Source: Mycolicibacter sinensis
GTDB taxonomy: Bacteria; Actinomycetota; Actinomycetes; Mycobacteriales; Mycobacteriaceae
DNA length: 64,000 nt
Reading direction: 5' to 3'
NCBI RefSeq assembly: GCF_001667375.1
Contig: NZ_LZIN01000037.1
Coordinates: forward strand, 51,275 to 115,274
The notes under the pieces were generated by a model. That model had not been told where the DNA came from and searched no databases. It was given only the letters and a program-made list of their open reading frames with translations. Below, piece after piece: positions 34,194 to 46,140 of this stretch. The translations under genes and the position numbers were made by a program. Within the stretch, counting starts at the first letter, position 1. Each line of letters starts with the position of its first letter.

Positions 34194-35429
34194 ATGACTA
34201 CCGCCCCTACCAGCAGCCGCCCCAACATCTTCAGCGCCGACCTACCCCGGCTGGCTTATGACCATCTGTACGACCCGGACGAGGCACACCAACGCATCGC
34301 CGAGGCCCGGCAGCAAGCACCGCTGGCGATGGGACCGCACGGACCCGAGATCCTCAACTACGAGCTGGTGCACACCGTGCTGCGCGACCCCCGGTTTGCC
34401 ACCGCCCGAGGCCTCGGGCTGGATCTGCAGGGCATCACCTCGGGACCGCTGTGGGACCGGGCCGTTCGCAACATCCTCAGCCTCGACGGCGAGCAGCACC
34501 ATCGTCTGCGCCGGTTGGTGTCCAAGGCCTTCGCACCCCGCTCGGCCGGGCGGCTGCAGTCACTGATCATCGAGGTCATCACCGACTTGGTTGCGCCGCT
34601 GACCCCCCGTGGCCGCTGCGACGTGGTCAGCGAGATCGCCCGGCGCTACCCGACGCCAATCATCTGCGCGCTGTTGGGTGCACCGCGCGAGGACTGGCAG
34701 CTGTTCTCGGACTGGACCGATGACATCAAGAAGATCTTCGACTGGAACGTCGGGAACGACGCTCCGGACATTCTGGCGGCCTGGCAGAGCCTCGACGCGT
34801 ACCTGGAGAAGATGGTCGCCGCGCGGCGCGCGAACCTGACCGATGACGTGCTCTCCGACCTGATCCGCGCCGAAGACAACGGCGACCGACTCGCGCACGC
34901 CGAATTGCTGATGCTCGCGGCGACCCTGTTGGGCGGCGGCACCGACACCACCCGCAACCAGTTGGCCGCCGCCGTCCATGCGCTCTGCGATCACCCCGAG
35001 CAATGGGCAGCACTGGCCGAGCGCCCGGACCTGGCACCGCAGGCCGCCGAGGAACTCATGCGCTATTACCCCGTCGTCTTCGGCACCCTCCGTAGAGCTG
35101 TTGACGACGTCGAACTCGGCGGGGTCGTCATTCCCGCCGGCACCCTCGTCATCGCCAACATTGCAGCCGCCAACCGCGATCCGGAGGTGTACACCGACCC
35201 TGGCTGCCTGGACATCACCCGCGATGACGCACCGCCGGTCCTGACATTCGGCGGTGGCCTGCACTACTGCCTCGGGTCCCATCTGGCCCGGCTTGAACTC
35301 AGCGAGGCGCTGCGCGTCATCACCCGCTGCATGGACAACCCACGGCGGAGCGGCCCGGCGCCCTGGAAAGCCATCACCGGAATCACCGGACCGGCCACCC
35401 TGCCCATTGAATTCGGCGCCGCAAGCTGA
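34194..35429 (+). CDS. Cytochrome P450
   Basis: A 411-residue soluble bacterial P450. The oxygen-binding I-helix reads LLGGGTDTTRNQ, the ExxR pair is in AAEELMRYYP, and the heme loop FGGGLHYCLGSHLAR places the ligand at Cys359. The ATG at 34194 has an excellent AAGGAGG six bases upstream, which decides against the in-frame ATG 27 bases earlier. Substrate and CYP family cannot be set from sequence. No ferredoxin or reductase gene lies beside it. Divergent from the LuxR regulator; no M. tuberculosis counterpart at this locus in my recollection. Confidence 0.92.
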   Translation: MTTAPTSSRPNIFSADLPRLAYDHLYDPDEAHQRIAEARQQAPLAMGPHGPEILNYELVHTVLRDPRFATARGLGLDLQGITSGPLWDRAVRNILSLDGEQHHRLRRLVSKAFAPRSAGRLQSLIIEVITDLVAPLTPRGRCDVVSEIARRYPTPIICALLGAPREDWQLFSDWTDDIKKIFDWNVGNDAPDILAAWQSLDAYLEKMVAARRANLTDDVLSDLIRAEDNGDRLAHAELLMLAATLLGGGTDTTRNQLAAAVHALCDHPEQWAALAERPDLAPQAAEELMRYYPVVFGTLRRAVDDVELGGVVIPAGTLVIANIAAANRDPEVYTDPGCLDITRDDAPPVLTFGGGLHYCLGSHLARLELSEALRVITRCMDNPRRSGPAPWKAITGITGPATLPIEFGAAS

Positions 35430-35480
35430 GCCGCCCCGTGGCTCAGCCTGGCCGACCTGAGGCTGTGAGAGCGAGCGCAG

Positions 35481-35495
35481 TACCCTGGACTATCG
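35481..35495 (+). promoter_or_regulatory. Possible near-leaderless promoter of the malic enzyme gene
   Basis: TACCCT (35481-35486) lies nine bases before the ATG, with no Shine-Dalgarno in between. It fits TANNNT spacing for a leader of about zero to three bases. Weak evidence. Confidence 0.3.
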
Positions 35496-36683
35496 ATGCC
35501 CGAGAACCTTGTGAACACGGCGAACAACTCGCCGATTGTCATCGGAGACGAAGAGATCTTCGAAGCCCACCAGGGTGGAAAGATCTCCGTCGAACTGAAA
35601 ACCCCGCTGGACAGTCAGCGCGCCCTGTCGATCGCCTACACGCCCGGGGTGGCGCAGGTCAGTCGCGCCATCGCGGCCGATCACACGCTGGCGGCCCGCT
35701 ACACCTGGGCGCACCGGCTGGTGGCGGTGGTCAGCGACGGCACCTCGGTGCTCGGGCTGGGTGACCTCGGGCCGTCGGCATCGCTGCCGGTGATGGAGGG
35801 CAAGGCCGCGCTGTTCAAGACGTTCGCCGGCCTGGACTCCATTCCCATCGTGTTGGACACCAAGGACCCCGACGAGATCGTGGAGACGCTGGTGCGCCTG
35901 CGTCCGTCTTTCGGGGCGGTCAACCTGGAGGACATCTCCGCCCCGCGCTGCTTCGAGATCGAGCGCCGGGTGATCGAAGCCCTGGACTGCCCGGTGATGC
36001 ACGACGATCAGCACGGCACGGCGATCGTGGCGCTGGCGGCGTTGATGGGCGCGGCCAAGGTGCTCGGTCGGGACATCTCGTCGCTTCGGGTGGTGGTCTC
36101 CGGAGCCGGCGCGGCCGGGGTGGCCTGCGCCAACATCCTGCTGTCGGCGGGCGTCTCGGAGATGATCGTGCTGGATTCGCAGGGTGTACTGCACACCGAC
36201 CGCACCGATATGAACATCGTCAAGGCCGAGCTGGCCCAGCGCACCAACCCCGGTGGCCGCACCGGCGGCCTGGCCGAGGCTCTCGCCGGCGCCGACGTGT
36301 TTCTGGGGGCATCGGGAGGAGTGGTGCCCGAGGAGCTGATCGCGTCGATGAACCCCGGCGGGGTGGTGTTCGCGTTGTCCAATCCCGACCCGGAGATCCA
36401 CCCCGACCTGGCCGCCAAGTACGCGGCGGTGGTGGCAACCGGCCGCAGCGATTTCCCCAACCAGATCAACAATGTGCTGGCCTTCCCCGGGGTGTTCCGC
36501 GGTGCATTGGACGCCGGTGCGCAGCGGATCACCGAGGCGATGAAATTGGCTGCCGCTGAAGCGATTTTCTCCGTCGTCGCCGAGGATCTGGCGCCGGACC
36601 GTATCGTGCCCAGCCCGCTGGATCCCCGGGTCGAGCCGGCCGTAGCGGCCGCCGTCGCGGCGGCCGCCGACTCCGCGTCGTAG
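35496..36683 (+). CDS. NAD(P)-dependent malic enzyme
   Basis: A 395-residue enzyme converting malate to pyruvate and CO2. It is the short bacterial form: the N-terminal malic domain contains SIAYTPGVAQVSRAIA and VSDGTSVLGLGDLGPSASLPVMEGKAALFK, the metal/catalytic segment NLEDISAPRCFEIE and MHDDQHGTAIV. The Rossmann domain has VVVSGAGAAGVACANIL. The phosphotransacetylase-like C-terminal extension of MaeB is absent. Together with mdh upstream it could connect malate with both oxaloacetate and pyruvate. Not present at this point in M. tuberculosis as I recall. Confidence 0.93.
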   Translation: MPENLVNTANNSPIVIGDEEIFEAHQGGKISVELKTPLDSQRALSIAYTPGVAQVSRAIAADHTLAARYTWAHRLVAVVSDGTSVLGLGDLGPSASLPVMEGKAALFKTFAGLDSIPIVLDTKDPDEIVETLVRLRPSFGAVNLEDISAPRCFEIERRVIEALDCPVMHDDQHGTAIVALAALMGAAKVLGRDISSLRVVVSGAGAAGVACANILLSAGVSEMIVLDSQGVLHTDRTDMNIVKAELAQRTNPGGRTGGLAEALAGADVFLGASGGVVPEELIASMNPGGVVFALSNPDPEIHPDLAAKYAAVVATGRSDFPNQINNVLAFPGVFRGALDAGAQRITEAMKLAAAEAIFSVVAEDLAPDRIVPSPLDPRVEPAVAAAVAAAADSAS

Positions 36684-36691
36684 AGCGCACG

Positions 36692-37546
36692 GTGCCCCGG
36701 CCGCCAGGACACCTGCGCCGCCTGGCGCTCGGATTGGCGGCCGTGCTGATCGCAGGTTGCGGTGGCCACTCGCAACCACCGACGTTGAGTGTCGGAACGT
36801 CACCGGACCCGCAATCGCAGGTTCTCGCCGAGCTGTACGCCAGCGCTTTGCGCGGCGCCGGCGCCGCGGTGCGGGTCGCACCGGTCGCCGACCCGGTCGC
36901 CGGGCTCGACACCGGAGAACTCACCGTCGTTCCGGGCTTCACCGGCCGCTTCCTGGCGGTGTTCGCTCCGGATTCCGCCGCGCGCTCGGATCGGCAGGTC
37001 TACTGGGCGCTGGCCGGGGCGCTGCCGGAGGGCATCGCAGTCGGTGACTACGCCATGACCGCCACCGACAAGCCCGCGGTGGCCGTGACGAAGGCCACTG
37101 CGACGGCCTGGGGAGGCGCCGATCTGGGCGGGCTGGTACGGCACTGCGCCGCGCTGACCGTCGGCGCGGTTGCGGGCGCGCAGTCGCCGGACAAGGTCGG
37201 GCGGTGCGCGCTGCCGAAGTTGCGCGAATTCCCGGATGACGCAGCATTATTCGCGGCATTGCGTAGCCGTCAGATCACTGCGGCGTGGACCAGCACCGCC
37301 GATCCCGGCGTTCCCGAGGACATCGTGCTGCTCGCCGACGGCCGGCCGGCGCTGGTGCGCGCGGAGAACGTCGTCCCGTTGTATCGGCGCAATGCGCTGA
37401 GCGAATCCCAACTGCTGGCGATCAACCAGGTGGCCGGTGTGCTGGACACCGCTGCCCTGACCGACATGCGCCGCCAAGTCGACGGTGGCGCCGACCCGCA
37501 GGCGGTGGTGGACGCCTTCTTGGACGAACACCCGCTGGGACGCTAG
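36692..37546 (+). CDS. lpqZ: Substrate-binding lipoprotein LpqZ
   Basis: A 284-residue lipoprotein from GTG. The signal peptide ends in the clean lipobox LIAGC (Cys near residue 23). The mature protein has an OpuAC/periplasmic-binding type II fold, like glycine betaine/osmoprotectant binding proteins (LSVGTSPDPQSQVLAELYASALRGAGAAVRV at the start, VVPLYRRNALSESQLLAINQVAGVLDTAALTDMRRQVD at the end). No permease or ATPase gene is adjacent, so its transporter partner, if any, is encoded elsewhere. It starts eight bases after the malic enzyme stop. Confidence 0.9.
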   Translation: MPRPPGHLRRLALGLAAVLIAGCGGHSQPPTLSVGTSPDPQSQVLAELYASALRGAGAAVRVAPVADPVAGLDTGELTVVPGFTGRFLAVFAPDSAARSDRQVYWALAGALPEGIAVGDYAMTATDKPAVAVTKATATAWGGADLGGLVRHCAALTVGAVAGAQSPDKVGRCALPKLREFPDDAALFAALRSRQITAAWTSTADPGVPEDIVLLADGRPALVRAENVVPLYRRNALSESQLLAINQVAGVLDTAALTDMRRQVDGGADPQAVVDAFLDEHPLGR

Positions 37547-37551
37547 CGCGG

Positions 37552-38376
37552 CTACCGGGGCGCGAACCGGGGGATGGCGTAGGCGAACAGCCGTTGGTAT
37601 CCCGAGCCCAGGATGCGCACCAGCAGGTCGAGAACCTTGGCGTCCTTGCCGATGAGCACGCGAGCCCGGTTCTTGCTGACCCCTTCGAGGATCACTCGGG
37701 CAGCCTCTTCGGCGGTGGTGGCGGCCAACTTCCGGTCGAAGAACTCGGCCATCGCGGCGGCGTCCAACCCCTCGGCGACGGTGGCGTTGCGGGCGATCGC
37801 GGTCTTGATACCGCCCGGATGCACCGTGGTGACCTTGACCGGGTGCCCGGAGATCGCCATCTCCTGACGCAACGCCTCGGTGAAGCCGCGGACGGCGAAT
37901 TTCGCCGCGTTGTAAGCACTCTGGCCGGGTGTCGACAGCAGTCCGAACAAGCTTGAGATGTTGATGACATGGCCGTCGCCGGAGGCGATCAGGTGCGGCA
38001 GGAAGGCCTTGGTGCCGTTGACCACGCCCCAGAAGTCGACGTCCATCACCCGCTCGATGTCTTTGAACTGGCTTACCTCGACGTTGCCGCTGTAGGCGAT
38101 ACCGGCGTTGTTGTAGATCTGGTTGACCTTGCCGAAGTGCTCTTTGACCTCGTCGGCGTAGGCGAGAAAAGCTTCCCGCTCGGTGACGTCGAGGCGGTCG
38201 GCCTTGACCCGCACGCCCAGCGCGCTCAACCGCTGCTCGGTCTGTGCCAGCCCCTCGGTGTCGACGTCGCTGATCGCCAGCTGCGCGCCGGCGCGGGCCA
38301 GCTCGATGGCCAGCGCTTGGCCGATACCCGAACCGGCGCCGGTGACCACGGCGATTTTTTCGGCAAATCCCTGCAT
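37552..38376 (-). CDS. Short-chain dehydrogenase/reductase (Rv1245c type)
   Basis: A 274-residue classical SDR. The cofactor motif is VVTGAGSGIGQALA, NNAG is in IYNNAGIAYSG, the catalytic Ser is in VINISSLFGL, and Tyr-x3-Lys is YNAAKFAV. The C-terminus GSGYQRLFAYAIPRFAPR is hydrophobic and may touch membrane. Substrate unknown. A GGGAG site precedes the ATG. It lies between lpqZ and kgd as in M. tuberculosis, where relBE separates it from kgd; here only 168 bases do. Confidence 0.92.
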   Translation of the reverse strand: MQGFAEKIAVVTGAGSGIGQALAIELARAGAQLAISDVDTEGLAQTEQRLSALGVRVKADRLDVTEREAFLAYADEVKEHFGKVNQIYNNAGIAYSGNVEVSQFKDIERVMDVDFWGVVNGTKAFLPHLIASGDGHVINISSLFGLLSTPGQSAYNAAKFAVRGFTEALRQEMAISGHPVKVTTVHPGGIKTAIARNATVAEGLDAAAMAEFFDRKLAATTAEEAARVILEGVSKNRARVLIGKDAKVLDLLVRILGSGYQRLFAYAIPRFAPR

Positions 38377-38489
38377 GTGCTCTCCCAGCAGTCAGTTGAC
38401 CACTAAAGCCTATCCGGTACCGCCGGTACCGTGTTCATGCACCCGGCGCAGCCGGTTCAGCGTGCACAGCACGCACGCGGTCGCGGGGG

Positions 38490-38544
38490 CTCAGGCGAAC
38501 GCCTCGTCGGTGCCCGATGCTCCTCGAACGTTCGGCTTCGTTCC

Positions 38545-38563
<19 letters not shown>
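38490..38563. repeat. 20-bp direct duplication at the kgd 3' end
   Basis: The last 20 bases around the kgd stop (38544-38563) are repeated at 38490-38509, with 34 bases between. The offset is 54 bases, so reading on past the kgd stop in the same frame meets a second DEAFA-stop. The intervening segment includes the palindrome CGAACGTTCG. This looks like a small insertion that duplicated its target, or a slippage product. Confidence 0.75.
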
Positions 38564-42324
<3,761 letters not shown>

Positions 42325-42445
42325 GTCTGTTACTCGCCTCGATTCCTGGTCGTCCGGCGAGACATGTGCGCCGCGCCCTCCTGCCTCATAAAGGCTAGCC
42401 CCTCCCCGTTATTCCGCCAGGCTCGCCGCCGAACGTCGGCCCTGA

Positions 42446-43228
42446 TCAGGCCGACGGTTGCACGGGACTGACATCGTCGTCGTGCAGGGCCGGAAGCAGA
42501 TGCAAGGTGACCGGCCAGCGGTCGGCGGCGGGACCGAACGCCGTGCGGGCGTTCTTGATGATCTTTTTGCCCATCATGCGGTTGCCGAGGGCCCCGATCA
42601 GAGCGCCCAGACCGACCGGCAACAGCTTGCCGAACGCCAACGCCCCGCGTCGCAGGGCGAAGCGCTTGACCGAGTACCGCAGCAACCGGGAGTTCAGCTC
42701 CGATACCGCCGGCAGCGGCAGCGCCGCGGTGCCCTCGGTGAGCCAGGCGCCGCTGGTGCGGCCCGAGCCGAGCAGCTCGGCCACCGCGCCCTTGCCCTGA
42801 TCGCCGACCAGTACCGCCAGCACCAGGGCGCGGCGTCGCTCCCGGTTGTCGACCGGAATACCGTGCGCCTCGGCGACGGACAGCACCAAGAACGCGGTGG
42901 CCTCCAGGAAGACCGCGGTCTCGCCGGCGACCGCCGACAGCGCGAGCAGTGTGCCGACCGCCGACGCCGCCGCGGTGGCGCCCACCGCGGCACCGCTGGC
43001 CGTCACCGCCGCCAGGTAACGCTTCTCCAGCTTCGCCACCACTTGCGCCGGGCTGGTCCCGGGCTCGCTGTGGCGCAGTCGCTCCACATAGGCCCGCACG
43101 GCCGGACCCTGCACCCGCTCACTGCGCTCGATGACCCGGGACAGCACCCGGGCCGCCATGCTGGGCTTCTCAGCGCCGGTCGCCGGCGCCGGTTCCTGCG
43201 CCGACCGCCGTCGTCGAAAGATGCCCAT
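42446..43228 (-). CDS. Conserved membrane protein (Rv1249c type)
   Basis: A 260-residue protein. It opens with basic MGIFRRRRS. A hydrophobic stretch covers about residues 70-125 (LAAVTASGAAVGATAAASAVGTLLALSAVAGETAVFLEATAFLVLSVAEAHGI). A second, glycine-rich helical pair lies near residues 200-225 (FGKLLPVGLGALIGALGNRMMGKKIIKNARTAFG), resembling EcsC/alpha-helical membrane-interacting families. Function unknown. Same place, upstream of kgd, as Rv1249c. Confidence 0.82.
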   Translation of the reverse strand: MGIFRRRRSAQEPAPATGAEKPSMAARVLSRVIERSERVQGPAVRAYVERLRHSEPGTSPAQVVAKLEKRYLAAVTASGAAVGATAAASAVGTLLALSAVAGETAVFLEATAFLVLSVAEAHGIPVDNRERRRALVLAVLVGDQGKGAVAELLGSGRTSGAWLTEGTAALPLPAVSELNSRLLRYSVKRFALRRGALAFGKLLPVGLGALIGALGNRMMGKKIIKNARTAFGPAADRWPVTLHLLPALHDDDVSPVQPSA

Positions 43229-43427
43229 AGTGCCTCCCGTTCGGCTCGCCTGGTGTTCAGGCTAACGCCCCGGTGGGGGTTTACCCGCTTCAACGGCGCA
43301 GTAGCCCTCGGCAGCGAATCACCGTGTCGGCGCTGTGAGTTGTTCAAGACAACATCTATCCGTAGCGTCGCATCAAGTGGCTTCATGCCCGGAACCGCAG
43401 AGCGCAGCGAGGGGAGGGGCGGCGCTT

Positions 43428-45452
43428 GTGAGCACCGCGAGCAGCCGGACTCGACCCGGTCACGTGGATTCGACCAACCCGTGGAACGCGCTGTGGGCGA
43501 TGATGCTCGGCTTCTTCGTGATCCTGGTGGATTCGACGATCGTGGCGGTCGCCAATCCGAGCATCATGGCCGCGCTCGGCGTCGGCTACGACACCGTGAT
43601 CTGGGTTACCAGTGCCTACCTGCTCGGTTATGCGGTGCCGCTGCTGGTGGCCGGACGGCTCGGCGACCGGTTCGGCCCGAAGAACCTCTACCTGGTAGGG
43701 CTGGCGGTGTTCACCGGCGCCTCGCTGTGGTGCGGCCTGGCGGGCGGGATCGAGATGTTGGTCACCGCGCGTGCGGTGCAGGGCGTCGGCGCCGCGCTGC
43801 TGACGCCGCAGACCCTCTCGGTGATCACCCGCACCTTCCCCGCCGATCGTCGCGGGATGGCGATGAGCGTGTGGGGAGCGACCGCCGGTGTCGCGACGCT
43901 GATCGGGCCCCTGGCGGGCGGGGTGCTGGTGGACCGGCTCGGCTGGGAGTGGATCTTCTTCGTCAACGTTCCCGTCGGTGTCCTGGGCTTGGTCCTGGCG
44001 TTCGTGTTGATCCCGGACCTGCCGGTGCACCGGCATCGGTTCGACTGGATCGGGGTGGCGCTGTCCGGGATCGGGATGTTCCTGGTCGTCTTCGCTCTGC
44101 AGGAAGGCGAGTCGCAGGGGTGGGCGCCGTGGATCTGGGCGCTGATCGTCGGGGGCATCGGCTGCCTGGCGGTCTTCGTCTACTGGCAGGCGGTCACCGG
44201 AGGCGAGCCGCTGGTCCCGCTGCACATCTTCCGTGACCTCGACTTCGGGCTGGCCAACCTCGGAGTGGCCGTCATCGGCTTCGCCGCCACCGCCATGGTG
44301 CTGCCGGTGATGTTCTACGCCCAAGTGGTGTGCGGGATGTCACCGACTCGATCGGCGTTGCTGACCGCGCCGATGGCGATCGCGAGCGGCGTTTTGGCCC
44401 CAGTCGTCGGCAAGATCGTCGACCGGGCTCACCCGCGCTCGATGGTCGGGTTCGGCTTCTCGGTGCTGGCGATCGCGCTGACGTGGCTGTCGATCGAGAT
44501 GACGCCCACCACCGCGATCTGGCGGCTCGTGTTGCCGTTCGCGGCGGTCGGCGTCGGGATGGCGTTCATCTGGTCGCCGCTGGCCGCTACGGCCACCCGC
44601 AACCTCCCGCCACATCTGGCCGGCGCCGGCTCCGGGGTCTACAACGCCACCCGCCAGGTCGGCGCGGTGCTGGGCAGTGCCGGCATGGCCGCCTTCATGA
44701 CGTCGCGAATCTCGGCCAACCTGCCGCCGATGCCGGGCGGCGCGCACCCGGCGGTCCGGCAGCTGCCCGAGTTCCTGCACGAGCCGTTCGCGGCGGCGAT
44801 GTCGGAGTCGACGCTGCTGCCCGCCTTCATCGCCCTGTTCGGCGTGGCGGCCGCGCTGTTTTTGGTCGGCATCGTCATCCCGCCGGCCCGCCGGACATCC
44901 CGGTACCTCGACGAGGCCGACGACTCCGACGATGCCGGCGACTTCGAGGACCTTGACGAACCCGACGACGGGATTCACCTCGCCGAGGCGCGCGTCGCAG
45001 AACGGGTCAGTCTGCCGCGCCACATCGCGGCGCTGCACGCGGCCCGCGAGGTCGACGAGCCGACCGAGCTGATCCCGACCGTCGCGCCCATCCAGCCGGA
45101 GCCGCGCGCGCCGGCCCGGCACCACGTCCACCGCCCAGCCCGGCACTTTTACCGACCGGCCCGGCACGAAGCACGTCAACTGATCCGGCACGACGATGCC
45201 GTCACCGAGCCGCTGACCGTCGAGTTTCCGCCGGTCGCGCCCTCGGTGCCGGAGCCGCCGCCGGTGAGCCGCAACGGCTTTCATGTCGAGACCGGACAGC
45301 ACTTCCGTCCAATCGTCAACGGGACGCCGGTGCCCGACGTGCTGGCCAAATTCGGCATCAGCGGAAGGGTCTCGGGGCACCGCAACCGGCACTACCGCGA
45401 CGACCCTGACGACACCGACGAGCTCGGGCGGCACTCCGGCCGCGACACGTAG
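43428..45452 (+). CDS. MFS drug/H+ antiporter with long C-terminal tail (Rv1250 type)
   Basis: A 674-residue EmrB/QacA-type exporter, probably 14 helices over residues 20-505. Motif A is [16 protein letters not shown], motif C-like [25 protein letters not shown] is clear, and motif D1 lies in the first helix ([17 protein letters not shown]). A hydrophilic cytoplasmic tail of about 160 residues follows, first acidic ([20 protein letters not shown]), then His/Arg/Pro-rich ([22 protein letters not shown]), with a final [16 protein letters not shown] 43428 is backed by GAGGGGAGGGG. The core fits drug or lipid export; the tail may dock a partner. Confidence 0.9.
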   Translation: MSTASSRTRPGHVDSTNPWNALWAMMLGFFVILVDSTIVAVANPSIMAALGVGYDTVIWVTSAYLLGYAVPLLVAGRLGDRFGPKNLYLVGLAVFTGASLWCGLAGGIEMLVTARAVQGVGAALLTPQTLSVITRTFPADRRGMAMSVWGATAGVATLIGPLAGGVLVDRLGWEWIFFVNVPVGVLGLVLAFVLIPDLPVHRHRFDWIGVALSGIGMFLVVFALQEGESQGWAPWIWALIVGGIGCLAVFVYWQAVTGGEPLVPLHIFRDLDFGLANLGVAVIGFAATAMVLPVMFYAQVVCGMSPTRSALLTAPMAIASGVLAPVVGKIVDRAHPRSMVGFGFSVLAIALTWLSIEMTPTTAIWRLVLPFAAVGVGMAFIWSPLAATATRNLPPHLAGAGSGVYNATRQVGAVLGSAGMAAFMTSRISANLPPMPGGAHPAVRQLPEFLHEPFAAAMSESTLLPAFIALFGVAAALFLVGIVIPPARRTSRYLDEADDSDDAGDFEDLDEPDDGIHLAEARVAERVSLPRHIAALHAAREVDEPTELIPTVAPIQPEPRAPARHHVHRPARHFYRPARHEARQLIRHDDAVTEPLTVEFPPVAPSVPEPPPVSRNGFHVETGQHFRPIVNGTPVPDVLAKFGISGRVSGHRNRHYRDDPDDTDELGRHSGRDT

Positions 45453-45466
45453 TCCCGGATCTGCGG

Positions 45467-46033
45467 CTACCGGGTGTTGCCGATGATCTCCACCCCGGTG
45501 CCGTTCCACCGGAATTTGGCCAGACCGGTCAGTCCGGCGATGCCGCTGGCGTTCTTCAACGCCACCGTGTCGGCGGTGCAGTGCGCGAGATCGATCCCGT
45601 TGAACCCGTAGGTGTCCGGCACGGATTGCGGAAGGAACACTCCGCGATGGAACAGCACCGCCCGGGTGCTGGGATGGTCGGCGTTGGTGTTGGCCTTGAC
45701 GATCACCGCTGACAGGTCGGCGCACTCGCTGTAGTTGCCGGCCAGCGGTTCCGGGCTCCAGGGTTGTCCGCTGCGCGGGTCGTGGGGCAGCTCCGAAACG
45801 GCCTTGGCGACCGCCGGGGCGGCCAGGTTGACCGCGCACGGGTCGGCCGGCGCCGGCATGCTGCCGGTCGCCACCGACGACGGGGCCGCAGGACCGTCGG
45901 GTGCGGCCGCAGGGCTGGTGTTCTGCGGGGTCTTGGCGACGGTGGAATCGCCGGAACTGCACCCGGCCAGCAGCGCCACGGACAGCGCGCCGACCACGGC
46001 TAACGGTCTAGCGGCAGCAAACACACCGGGCAC
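45467..46033 (-). CDS. lprE: Lipoprotein LprE
   Basis: A 188-residue lipoprotein from GTG. Signal with hydrophobic VVGALSVALLAGC; the lipobox LAGC places the modified Cys at 25. A Pro/Ala-rich linker leads to a compact domain with cysteines (DPCAVNL, YSECADLSAVIV, LAHCTADTVALKN) shared with the LppP/LprE family. Its role is unproven; M. tuberculosis LprE has been linked to immune modulation. The large Rv1251c gene that separates it from the MFS gene in M. tuberculosis is missing here. Confidence 0.88.
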   Translation of the reverse strand: MPGVFAAARPLAVVGALSVALLAGCSSGDSTVAKTPQNTSPAAAPDGPAAPSSVATGSMPAPADPCAVNLAAPAVAKAVSELPHDPRSGQPWSPEPLAGNYSECADLSAVIVKANTNADHPSTRAVLFHRGVFLPQSVPDTYGFNGIDLAHCTADTVALKNASGIAGLTGLAKFRWNGTGVEIIGNTR

Positions 46034-46124
46034 CGTACCGTCGTGCCGGGGTTAACTCTGGGAGGCGCGGCCGAGCATCGGGCAAGGCACGGACGGCGTG
46101 GCGATAGGCCGGCGTTGTTGCCCG

Positions 46125-46140
46125 TAGACTGCTAGACGCC
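46125..46140 (+). promoter_or_regulatory. Predicted near-leaderless promoter of deaD
   Basis: TAGACT (46125-46130), ten bases, then ATG, without a Shine-Dalgarno. TANNNT type; the leader would be at most a few bases. Confidence 0.4.
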
